Positions 43,436 to 53,039 of a stretch of 64,000 bases of DNA are shown here, piece by piece. Numbering within the stretch: position 1 is the stretch's first letter; every line of letters begins with the position of its first letter. Position numbers and translations under genes: made by a program. The stretch covers positions 15,951,186-16,015,185 of the forward strand of contig NC_063052.1 of assembly GCF_018812025.1 (NCBI RefSeq), read 5' to 3'. The stretch is from Megalobrama amblycephala. Taxonomy: Eukaryota > Chordata > Actinopteri > Cypriniformes > Xenocyprididae. The notes beneath the pieces are model-generated. The model ran no database searches, had not been told where the DNA came from, and saw only the letters and a program-made list of their open reading frames with translations.

Positions 43436-44124
43436 AGATGCTAGCAGTGATGAAGGCCCTTCAGTCTTTTCAGGCTCACTTGACAGGACGTCATGTTCTA
43501 GTCCGATCGGACAGTATGACAGTGGTGTCATATTTAAACCACCAGGGCGGTCTCTCGTCCAGCCGCTTATGCGCTCTGGCGAAACGTCTTCTGGAATGGG
43601 CTCTTCCGAGGCTTCAGTCGCTCAGAGCGACTCATGTTCCTGGCAGGAACAATCTGGGCGCAGACATGTTGTCACGGAGCAACATCCCCTCCGACGAGTG
43701 GATGCTCCACCCCCAAGTGGTCCTCAAGATTTGGGAGTTCTTCGGGAGGGCAGAGATAGACCTCTTCGCCTCAGAAGACAACTCTCATTGCCCAACATTT
43801 TTCTCGAAGGAAGTCGATGCTCTGGCCCATACATGGCCCAGCACGCTCCTTTACGCCTTCCCTCTGATCGCACTGATCCCTCAGGTCATCAGGCGCATCA
43901 GAGAAGACCAACACAGAGTCCTTCTGGTGGCCCCGCTCTGGAGGAACCAAGTTTGGTCCTCGGAGCTGTTCAAGCTCTCCCTGAGAGCCCCGTGGCCGAT
44001 TCCCCTGAGACGGGACCTCCTCTCTCAGGCAAACAGAACGATCTGGCACCCACAGCCGGAGCTTTGGGCTCTGCACCTCTGGTCCCTCGATGGGAGCCGA
44101 CCAGCCTCCCCGGGGACGTCCTAA
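43420..44124 (+). CDS. DIRS RNase H remainder and C-terminal domain (after frameshift)
   Basis: It continues the RT protein as LEMLAVMKALQSF, VLVRSDSMTVVSYLNHQGG (RNase H Asp) and ATHVPGRNNLGADMLSR (RNase H final Asp). A conserved part follows with AEIDLFASEDNSHCP and LLYAFPLIALIPQVIRRI, sometimes described in DIRS elements as a methyltransferase-like region. It ends by overlapping the recombinase frame. Earlier codons of this same frame, before 43420, are a shadow of RT. Confidence 0.75.
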   Translation, partial: THQLLEMLAVMKALQSFQAHLTGRHVLVRSDSMTVVSYLNHQGGLSSSRLCALAKRLLEWALPRLQSLRATHVPGRNNLGADMLSRSNIPSDEWMLHPQVVLKIWEFFGRAEIDLFASEDNSHCPTFFSKEVDALAHTWPSTLLYAFPLIALIPQVIRRIREDQHRVLLVAPLWRNQVWSSELFKLSLRAPWPIPLRRDLLSQANRTIWHPQPELWALHLWSLDGSRPASPGTS

Positions 44125-45092
44125 ATACCATTTCTCAGGCTAGAGCCCCGTCCACGAGACGCCTCTATGACCAGAAATGGTCGGTCTTTGTTGATTGGTG
44201 TTCCTCACGCAACATAGACCCTGTGGAGAGTGACGTATCCTTCATACTGTCTTTCCTCCAAGAACGCTTGGAAATGGGGCGCACCCCTTCTACTCTTAAG
44301 GTTTACGTAGCAGCCATTGCGGCGTTCCATGCTCCCATTGCTGGCCAATCAGTGGGACGTAACGGCCTTATAATCCGTTTCCTGAGGGGTGCTAGGCGAT
44401 TGAATCCTCCTCGCCCCCTCACCGTTCCCACTTGGGACCTCTCGTTGGTCCTCAGGGCCTTAAAGGGAGCCCCCTTTGAGCCAATGGGTTCAGCCGATCT
44501 CAGGCCCCTAACGCTAAAAACCGCTCTGCTGTTAGCACTGGCATCGGTTAAGCGCGTTGGCGATTTGCAGGCCCTCTCTGTGAGCCCTGCATGCCTTGAA
44601 TTTGGGCCTGGAGACTCGAAGGTCGTTCTGAAACCTAGGCATGGCTACGTTCCTAAGGTGCTCTCAACCCCGTTTAGAGCTCAGGTCATCTCGCTTTCTG
44701 CTCTTCCTCCCTCGGCGGATGAACGAGAGCTAGAGCTACTCTGCCCAGTCAGGGCATTGAGGACCTATGTGGAGCGATCGCAGCCTTTCAGGCAGTCGGA
44801 TCAGCTCTTTGTTTGTTTTGGTGGCCGCACCAAAGGGTCTCCGGTCTCAAAACAGCGCCTTTCCCGTTGGATAGTGGACGCTATTAACCTGTGCTACTCC
44901 TCACTGGGTGCAGACTGCCCCATAGGAGTCAGGGCCCACTCCACTAGAGGAATGGCTTCCTCGTGGGCTTGGTCCAACGGAGTTTCCATTCAAGACATCT
45001 GTGAGGCGGCCGGCTGGTCTTCGCCGTCCACTTTTGTCAGATTCTATCATCTCGATGTCCCGACCTTGCAAGCTCGGGTTCTTTCAGTGTGA
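44060..45092 (+). CDS. DIRS tyrosine recombinase
   Basis: The open frame runs from 43341, but protein-like content begins around 44060-44120, overlapping the end of the RT/RNase H frame. A SAM-like N-terminal domain has STRRLYDQKWSVFVDWCSS and TPSTLKVYVAAIAAFH. The catalytic core has LLLALASVKRVGDLQALS (Arg), AHSTRGMASSWAWSNG (His-x-x-Arg, H at 44937), AGWSSPSTFVRFYHLD (Trp, catalytic Tyr at 45045-45047). All catalytic positions are present and the frame is intact. It joins the circular intermediate to a GTT target. Homologous remnants: 1840-2500 and 13732-14067. Confidence 0.9.
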
Positions 45093-45264
45093 TTAAGCGG
45101 CCTCTGGCGAGTTCCGCCTCACACAACCCCAGGAATTATTTCCTTAAGTGTAACTAGGGTTCGATTAAGGCTTTGCCTTCTCGCTTGTCTTTTGGACCCA
45201 CTCCCATGTGTCCAATATCAGGCTGTATCGTTCCCAGCCGTGGCACGGCGTGGTTGAATTCGTT

Positions 45265-45357
45265 CCCCATACGCAGTACGAGTGAAGTATCGAAAGGGAA
45301 CGTACTCGGTTACTAACGTAACCTCGGTTCCCTGAGATACGGAACGAGTACTGCGTC
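45265..45357. repeat. Internal complementary region of DIRS element
   Basis: The left half (to 45301) is the exact inverse of the element's 5' end (39829-39865), and the right half (from 45302) is the inverse of its 3' end (45624-45678). The junction reads GGGAAC|GTACTCGG. It equals the predicted circle junction with GTT, the DIRS hallmark. Confidence 0.93.
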
Positions 45358-45387
45358 ACTTGCCGTGCCACGAGGCTGCGGCTTCAG

Positions 45388-45678
45388 GGTCGTCGCTTCA
45401 GTCGATTACACTGAAATCCTATGGCGAAACGCCTGCTTATATAGCCCCTAACCCCGCCCATTTCGGCGGGAATATTCGCGCGCTTTGTCGCCATAGGTCG
45501 CGCAGCTATGCCGCGCCGTCATTGGTTCAACAACTTGTCTATGAGTGAACCAATGACGATGCAGTTACACTGCGTTATTGAAAAAGGCTTCAGCAGCGGG
45601 GAAAAAGGGAGACCTTTCCCCATACGCAGTACTCGTTCCGTATCTCAGGGAACCGAGGTTACGTTAGTAACCGAGTAC
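45388..45678 (+). repeat. 3' inverted terminal repeat of DIRS element
   Basis: The inverse of 39850-40095, plus about 21 extra bases at the outer end (ending CCGAGTAC) that are not in the 5' repeat. Confidence 0.9.
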
Positions 45679-46144
45679 GTTATCACCAGAGGTTGTTTGA
45701 TCCCCAAGACAGAGACTTAAAACAGACCCTGAGAACCACATACACTACCTTTACAAATCAAAATGCATCAGATCTTTTCAAACAATGCCAGACAGACTTA
45801 TATGTGACTTTTATGCTTAGATCACATACAATTCATGCAATTATTATACCTTTTGAATGGTTGATGGGAGGTGTGTTATGTGCGTGAAAGATTTCGCATT
45901 TATTTAAATAATATATGAATCAAATATGTGTAAAATATATTGTACCTTTTTTATTGATATTACGTCTAAATTTTACTCTGCTAGCGCATGAAAGTTAAGA
46001 GACTATGTGACTAAGATAAGAGCTGTGATTTATGTATGTGAAGGAGAAATAGTAACACCCCAAATTAAAGACAATGTCTAATTGGTTAGAACTCCTCCAC
46101 AAGGGTTGAACAAACACCTCAGTTTAAAACTCAAGACACAAAGA
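45679..46144. other. Upstream flank of lectin gene 2 beyond the DIRS element
   Basis: GTTATCACCAGAGG continues the sequence left of the element (AACCATGA). No gene is supported here. Confidence 0.4.
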
Positions 46145-47660
46145 ATTAGGTTAAGGTAAAATTAATTTACACATTACAGTAATTTGTACCTGAATACTAT
46201 ACTAGACCTGAAGAACCTATTTGTTTAATTTGCATTTTATTGTATTGTATTTATTTGTGCTATTTGTATATTTGTTCATTTGTTCTTATTTTATTACTGA
46301 CTGCTTACTTGTCTTTAACATTAAGCTACTTATTAAAATACTTTTTTTCATTTATGTTTCTCATAAATTATTTTGGAGCACACTAACTTATAAATAACAG
46401 TACAGCTAACGTTCATGCAAAAAGCCACAAAACTTATATTTTGTTTTCATGGCGACTTTAAATGTAAGTTGTTATTTACTGACAACCTTCCCCTCTGGTG
46501 AGATGCTAAAGGCCCTGATATACTCATGGCAAAATTCTCTTTCGTTCTTCACTAAGCACTCAACAAAAGTGACAGCAGAGAAAACAGCAGTTAAGAAAGC
46601 ATCTGATTATAGTGATGTGGATATGCATTTTTATTTTGTTTTGCTAAAGTAATTACTTTTCAAATAATTAACTTCCCCCTTTTTCTTCCCCTTTCAGATT
46701 CCTTAGATAAGTGTTGTTTTGAGGAACTGAGGTATTGTAATGAAATCTACAAGCAGACATAAGGTAATTTTAGAATGTTGAAAAACGTTAAATGTTCAGT
46801 GTTATTTAATGCTATTTAGAATGATTAGCATTAAACACTATTTTTAGCCTTTTAAACTGAATTATTACAGACAAATTATCAATACAAATGATTCTTGTTG
46901 AATGTTCTTTTGTCATTGTTGGATTGCAGTGAGTGGAACAAGACACTTCTAGACTCCTATATACTATATCTTTACACCCTGAATTATCCAAACAAAATGT
47001 AATTTTATAAGTAAAACCTCCATTGCATATCATGCTCTCAAAGAAAAACCACTAACAGCTTCTTCACTAACAAGGCCTTCTTTATGTCAGAACAGTTGTT
47101 ATTAGACTTTTTTTTTAACAAAGAGTTGTGTTACAAGTGTGATTGGTTTAGAGTTTTGTGCCAAGAGTTCTGCAAATTTATCACTAGTGAAAGTGACACC
47201 AAAATGATATAAAACTGTATTCAATAAATCACTTTTTTCCATTCCAATTATACTTTTACCCTTATACAGAGAGCATAAATATTAAACTCACCTGGAATTC
47301 ATCAATGTATCAACCTCACAGAAGACCTTCACAATTCAGCAGTTATCTGCTTTTAAACAAAAAAATATGTTTGTTTAATAAATATGATTAACAACATTTT
47401 ATAAACAATTGCTATATTTGTTATTTTTAATGTGTTATTAATTTGAGAAATATTATGCTGTCAAATCAAAAATGTGCTATTAAAAATAGACATGAATATT
47501 AATACATACCAGCAGTCTTTGAAGAGGGTCTAGTTGAATAATATTGTGCTCAGAAATTATGCTCTATTTATTGTTGAATTAAGGCCCTCCCAACCAAATG
47601 AGTTTTACCTGATATCTGAAAAATCAATATTAAATGGACATATTACATAAGAATTTACAT
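46145..47660. repeat. Tandem-duplication block 1, copy C
   Basis: It aligns with 2940-5100 and 15930-16990. It lies upstream of lectin gene 2, separated by the DIRS insertion. It shares TTTGTACCTGAATA, the exon-like element and the TATTGTGCTCAGAAATTATG-type stretch at 47545. Confidence 0.7.
46698..46762 (+). CDS. Exon-like open tail, copy C
   Basis: A pyrimidine tract and TTTCAG are followed, in phase 1, by codons for DSLDKCCFEELRYCNEIYKQ plus one residue and TAA. The best-preserved of three copies. Three cysteines and charged residues suggest the end of a small secreted protein, but no upstream exon or family was recognised. Confidence 0.3.
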
Positions 47661-48456
47661 TTTTGTAAGCTGATATCGTGACAGTTTTAGTTCAATCTTT
47701 ACTTTGGTTCAGTTCGCCTGGGCCCATATGCATGTGCATACCCGAACGCTATGCCACACATAAAAACACATTATTCCATTATTGCATCTCCAGAAAGTGT
47801 TATTACTATGCCAATGGTAGAGATTCTACTTTATGGCATTTAACTTAATTTCACACTTCTGTGATTTGTTTTCTCCATTTAAATAGAAACACTTAATATA
47901 TTTGGCCAACTTTAGCTTTATTTTAAGAAACACACATAAAAACACATTATTCCATTATTGCATCTCCAGAAAGTGCCCGATACAAATTACTCCAGTGTGT
48001 TATATCAATATTTATGACATGTCGACTGTCGGACCTATAGTTTCATGGACAGATTTTCCACTTGAACTTTCACTATTTTCTCATATTGAACATACTTTTA
48101 ACCACCTGACACAAATTCTTGTGCTTTCTGTTTTTTTGCACAATAATGAATTGCATTTTAATTTAAAAATCCAGCACATTATTTCATTGTATATTGTGCA
48201 TCTCATTGAAAAGGTTATATGGTAAATGATTATAACCTGTTAATTGTATGATGATAATAATTTTATTGTCATACATATAGGTTATCACATTGGTTTTATT
48301 GGTTTTATTTACAGTGTTTTACTTGCGTAATAAACATTTTTTAGAAACATCAGGAAAGAAGTTGTATTCCAAATATAATAACATATATTCATTTATCCCA
48401 CATATTAAGCTATCGAATTGCTTTGGAAGGCTTGGAATATAGTGCATGAAAACCTT
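47661..48456. other. Intergenic sequence with a 45-bp direct duplication
   Basis: CACATAAAAACACATTATTC and the following 25 bases occur at 47756-47801 and again at 47931-47976. Nothing else is assigned, and short open frames show no protein character. Confidence 0.5.
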
Positions 48457-48816
48457 GGTCCCACTTTATATTAAGTGGCCTTAACTACTATGTACTTACA
48501 TCAAAAAATAAGTACAATGTACTTATTGGGATTCATATTGAATTGCAAAACACATTTGCAGCTATTGAGGTGGGATACGGGTAAGCTTTGGTGGTATGGG
48601 TAGGTTTAAGGGTAGGGGTAAGGGTTAAGGGATGGGTCAACAGTGTAATTATAAATATAATTACAGAAATTAATTACAGATGTAATTACATGCAGGTGTT
48701 TTTAAAATATAAGTACAATGTAAAAACATGCATGTACACAATAAGTGCATTGTATTAAATGATTAATTTAAATGTAAGTGCATAGTAGTTAAGGCCACTT
48801 AATATAAAGTGGGTCC
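48457..48816. mobile_element. Palindromic MITE (360 bp) with perfect 8-bp duplication
   Basis: GGTCCCACTTTATATTAAGT and its inverse ACTTAATATAAAGTGGGTCC form the ends. AAAACCTT flanks both sides (48449-48456, 48817-48824). An 8-bp duplication suggests hAT-type mobilisation. Confidence 0.85.
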
Positions 48817-49239
48817 AAAACCTTTATGGTGTTTTATATATTTTTTGCCATTTCTGGAGTTTAACAAATTTGAATGTGCACAATATCAGATTTGGATTGT
48901 TCCTGACTGATACCAGATCCAGCAAAAAGTGGCAGTATTGAGTACTGGGAATTGAATTGGTGAAGCAATGTATTTCATGTCATTCAACTGCAATGAGCCT
49001 AAATAAAATGCCTCAAGTTGGAAGTACAAACTGTGTTGTCTTTTTCTCTCAACCCTTGATAGGTAGATCTTGCCTTTCATCGGGGGCCGTGGACTGGAAT
49101 CTTGGGCTCAGTAAGTTTGTGGCCACTGTCTTAAGCTGTACATTATGATCTGAAAATGCAAATGTACTTGACAATCTCTTAAATTCTTAATCCCAAAAAC
49201 TATAAGGATTTGAGTTGTATTCAGGTACAATTTAACAGT

Positions 49240-49560
49240 ATTTACTGATCAATGTAATAATGTGCTACAGTATCATTAAAATTTTTAAAAAGTAAAATTG
49301 AAACACTTTTTCTGGTATACAAGACAAAAACATGATTAATATGTTGTTTAGTAGTCAAAAAGGAAGTGTGCTCAGTATAAACAGAATTTATTTTCATTTG
49401 TGCAGTTAGGTACTTTTTGGTTGTGTTTACTTTCAATAAATAAGGAAGAACTATGTTGCACTCAGTAAATATAACATGTTAGTGGCTATTCAAACTAAGT
49501 GCAAAACCAATAGATTCTATTTACACTAAGTGCAATAGCGATAGATGCTATCTAAGATTG
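49240..49560. repeat. Partial duplicate of 54290-54590
   Basis: TTTACTGATCAATGTA, then TTTGTGCAGTT and TACTTTTTGGTTGTGTTTAC occur in the same order in both places. It is a smaller piece of block 2, suggesting further local duplication. Confidence 0.55.
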
Positions 49561-50140
49561 TACAGTATTACAAGGAAGTGAAAATGTCATAATTTCTTGG
49601 GGATAGATACTATTTACACTAAGATCAAATATCAATACTTGATCTACACTAAGACTGAATCCGAAATCGCATACTTCCCTCACCTCCAAAAGTATGTCCG
49701 AATTCACAGAGTAGGCAAAAAGTACCCGGATAATTGACTTCTTTTTGCGATATTCTGAAGTGTGCATACGATGGATACTTTACTATCCCATGAGGCCACA
49801 GGTGAGGATTTATGAATTACAGTGAATCTACGCAACCGACACTGGTAGGTCACATGATAGTGACATCATGGGCAATGTAGCACATCCAGATTGCATTCAT
49901 ATTACACACATTCATACTATATAGAACATACTTTTTTAATGGTCGTGAAGTAATTTCTTATTCAAAATAAATACCTACTCAAGAGAGTAGGCAATTTCAG
50001 ACACAGTTAAAAGTTAAAATAGTGATAGATTCTATTTACACTATGTAAAAATAGCAGTATTTTCTTTTCAATGAGTGTAAATAGTAGTTAGATGCAATTT
50101 ATAGCCTACTTATAAATAGTGGCAGATACTATTTGCACCT
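49500..50140. repeat. Degenerate ATAGATRCTATTTACACTAAG repeat region with a MITE
   Basis: The motif GATACTATTTACACTAAG and variants recur at about 49515, 49605, 50025 and 50125. A palindromic MITE-like piece lies between them at about 49655-50009, with ends CTGAATCCGAAATCGCATAC and the inverse of GTAGGCAATTTCAGACACAG. Confidence 0.55.
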
Positions 50141-50446
50141 CAGTGTTGTTGTACATTAAACGGTATGCAATAATAAAGCAATATAGTGTAAATTATATAT
50201 ATTAAAATGATTAAATGGATGCCGCCTTATTGGGACGATAAAGCCCTCCCTACACCTACCCCTATCCCTAAATACTTTATTATTAAACACATATTAGACA
50301 CTTTATTTTTTAAATATTCCTTAATTTTTATTAAAAATAAATGGCTCTGACATGTGATGGGAAAAGGCAGTTTCTGGCAGGAAGAACACCAATCAGACTC
50401 CACTTCAAGGCATAAGCTCGCCTAGTAGATGAAGCTCTGCTGCATC

Positions 50447-50815
50447 TCATCCAGAATCCACACATGTAGGTTCCAGCGATCTGGATAAAAAAGCTGGCAA
50501 TGGGAGGACTGCAGAGAGGCAAACAAGTCTACCTATGTGTCTCTGAATCAACTCCAGATCAGCTGGACCACCTGGGGATGGAGTCTCCATTCTCCCGGGA
50601 GTGTGAGCTTTTGTGAAAGCACGTCGGCCGCACGATTGATCTTGCCCAGAATGTAAATGGCACAGAGTGACCTGAACCACTGCTGACTCCAGAGGAGATG
50701 CCGGGTGAGTTGCGATATGCGATGTGAACCTAGACCACCATGGTGGTTGATGTACTCCACCGTCACAGTGTTGTTTGTCTGGATCAATAAGTGCTCGCCC
50801 TACAGCAATGGTCAA
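50447..50815 (-). pseudogene. DIRS RNase H remnant
   Basis: The minus strand (50787-50548) encodes NTVTVEYINHHGGLGSHRIS, AIYILGKINRAADVLSQK and EWRLHPQVVQLIW, matching RNase H of the full element at 43510-43730. It is separated from the gag remnant at 51300-52484 by a LINE tail and a piggyBac-like piece, with the RT missing. Confidence 0.75.
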
Positions 50816-50972
50816 AACCGGTGCAGGGCCAGAAGCACTGCCAGCAACTCAGAATCAGAATTAGAATAAGCTTTATTCGCCAGGTGTGCACAAACACACA
50901 AGGAATTTGTTGTGGTTTTCTAAAGGAGCTCTTGGTACACACATACATACGACATGAGAACAGAAAGAAAAT
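50816..50972. mobile_element. LINE 3'-end fragment (inverted)
   Basis: CAGAATCAGAATTAGAATAA followed by GCTTTATTCGCCAGG and CACAAGGAATTTGTTGTGG is the typical 3' tail of an abundant fish LINE family (Rex/Expander-like, from memory). No coding part. Confidence 0.5.
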
Positions 50973-51297
50973 TTAACCCTCTGGGGTCTGAGGATTTTCG
51001 GGGCCCTGGAGAATTTTTGACATGCCCTGACATTTGTGCTTTTTTCAGTTGTTCATAAACATATTAATGTAATTACACTGTACTCAGCACAAACTAGGCT
51101 ACAATAATATGTGAGAAACATGTATGTACATGTTTGTATTTTTGAAGGAATAACGTTTATGCGTGTTTATTGAAAAAACAAAAAACTTAAGTCACTGAAA
51201 TAAGGCCAAAAAAATATATATTATATATGTGTTCACAAGAATTCTGGGTATTGGAGGTTGTAGACTAGAGTTTTTGCTTCAGAATGATGTAAAAATT
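50973..51297. mobile_element. piggyBac-like end fragment
   Basis: TTAA (50973-50976) then CCCTCTGGGGTCTGAGG, and over 300 bases of similarity to the right side of the element at 22308-24297 (inverted). The other end is missing at the junction with DIRS gag sequence. Confidence 0.75.
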
Positions 51298-52484
51298 AAA
51301 AAAAGGGGGGGCCCTCGGCAACGAGCAGGCTGAGGTGCTGCGGGTGGCGGAGGTGCAGCACCTGACCACTTCGGCAGGATGTGGCTGATGGCAAAGAACT
51401 GTTGAACTGTTGGGCAAAGTACTCGACTGCGTCGCTGAAGAGGCCGGTCTGGGACATGGGGGAAATAAGAAACCTGACCTTGTCGGTATCCCTCATGTCC
51501 GCGAGACACAGCCAGAGATGGCATTCCTGGACCACTAGTGTGGACATGGCATGACCCACTGACCGCGCCGTGACCTTCGTCGCACGAAGCGCAAGGTCCG
51601 TCGCAGTACGAAGTTCTTGGAGAACTTCCGGGTCATGACCACCCTCGTGCAAGTCCTTCAGGTCCTTGCATAGCAACGGCCCGTTCCACAGGGTGTATGC
51701 GCGTATATCCCTTAGCCGCTCCGCCATCAAGGGTGGTGAGGGAGGAGGACCCACGACACGGTTTCGGGCAGTAAAAGGTGCCGTTCACTTGCCAGTGAGC
51801 TCTTCATGCACCTCCGGGAAGAAAGGAACCGGGGTGGGGGGCTGAGAACCAGCCCTTGCCATCCTGAGATACCAATCGTCCAACCTCGAGGGTTTGGGAC
51901 ACGGTGGAGGATTCCACACGAGCCCAACCCTGTTGGCGGCCCGGGAAAGCATAGCCATCATTTCCAAGTCCGAATTGGGCACAGTTGTCACACCCGAAGG
52001 AGGCAGCTGCGCTGAATCATCATCCTCAGATGTGTCAGGCTCACCCTCCGATGCAGTGATTGACATCCTGTTGTCTTGGGGAGCTCCGAAGGATACGGAT
52101 GGTACACACCTCTGGGGTGGTCCACCACATTCCCCCGGCAGCTCTACTGGCTGCGGAGTGCAGGAGGAGTGAGGGTTCCTAGGGGGTTGGTTCCCCCGAA
52201 GGAAGCGCGCTCACTGTGATCCTCAGATCACCAGCGCTGCTGCCCGAAGCAACCCTCTGAGGAGGATTGAAATGAGGCAGCGGCACTGGGACTCTGCCCC
52301 TTTGCAGGAACTGGAGTCTAGAACGCAACTCCGCAATGGTCATCTTCCCACAATGGGTGCATGACTCATCCACAAATGTCACCTCAGCTTTCTGCTTTAA
52401 GCTCAAGCACGCGATACAGCGTTGGTGACCATCCCGAGGCGCCAGGTAACGACCACATCCAGAAACACACAAGTAGTATGACAT
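51298..52484 (-). pseudogene. DIRS gag remnant in three broken frames
   Basis: The minus strand encodes, in order, SYYLCVSGCGRYLAPRDGHQ (Cys/His cluster, 52484-52179), SITASEGEPDTSEDDDSAQL with RLDDWYLRMA and FFPEVHEELTGK (52066-51785), and LRTATDLALRATKVTARSV with ECHLWLCLADMRDTDK (51754-51296). These match the gag of the full element. Frame breaks separate the three parts. Confidence 0.8.
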
Positions 52485-53028
52485 CTTTAAAAAGACGCGA
52501 AACTACTCGTGCAAGCTCTTTTAGGGACTTCGCTCTTTTAAGTGCCGAAGCACGCAGGAGAATGCAGCACAGACAGGGAAAAGTGCAGCCTGTCGTGTGG
52601 TTACCAGCTGTCAGAACAGTTTTTAAGTGCTCAACAGCGCACCGTTACCAGCCGTAAGAATGGCTTTTACAGCTGGAAACAGCTCAAAAAAGGCAAAACA
52701 AAGAAAAAACTGAAAATAAAGAAGCGAGATCGGTCCCGCTGCAGTGCTATCCACTTGCACCAAACGAAGAGCAGTTTCCAAAAGAGCTGACTCATTTTCT
52801 TTACACACTCACTCGTAGACACCACCATGTAGTTTGGCTCCGAAGCGAAAAGCTGAAGATGCAATGCACCTGCTGCTCATTATATACCCGCGCTGCTAGG
52901 TGAGCAACTAATGCATATGATTACATGCCAATGTGCATTGGCTCGTTTAGTTAGATTGGCCTCTCTAGTGAGATTCCTATTCGTCGGTCTGTCTGACGTA
53001 CGTCGAACATGACCGTCTGAATGGGAAC
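52485..53028 (-). mobile_element. DIRS 5' repeat and leader (minus strand)
   Basis: It ends at GGGAAC (53028), i.e. GTTCCCATTCAG-type start on the minus strand, like 15126 and 61042. TATATAATGAGCAGC at about 52875 marks the promoter, and the TCTTTAAAAAGACGC leader is shared with 14530. The 3' end of this element is lost. Confidence 0.75.
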
Positions 53029-53039
53029 ACTCCATTTCT

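Larger units (their letters stand above)
39829..45678 (+). mobile_element. Structurally complete DIRS-like retrotransposon (5850 bp)
   Basis: It starts GTTCCCTTTCGATAC and ends CCGAGTAC. GTT follows directly at 45679-45681 and GTT forms the first three bases, so insertion used a GTT trinucleotide. Order: 5' inverted repeat, gag (40468-41965), RT/RNase H (42203-44124), tyrosine recombinase (to 45092), internal complementary region (45265-45357), and 3' inverted repeat (45388-45678). DIRS elements insert through a circular DNA intermediate using a tyrosine recombinase instead of an integrase. Only two single-base frame errors were seen (about 41547 and 43432). Ends and recombinase are intact, so it is young. 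Confidence 0.93.

Noticed and set aside
43341..44060. Early part of the 583-codon frame ending in the recombinase
   Set aside because: It is a shadow of RNase H and its downstream domain. Real recombinase content begins near 44060.
49500..50140. Regularly spaced ATTTACACTAAG motifs as a regulatory array
   Set aside because: Spacing is irregular and copies are degenerate, interrupted by a MITE. A decayed satellite-like repeat is simpler.
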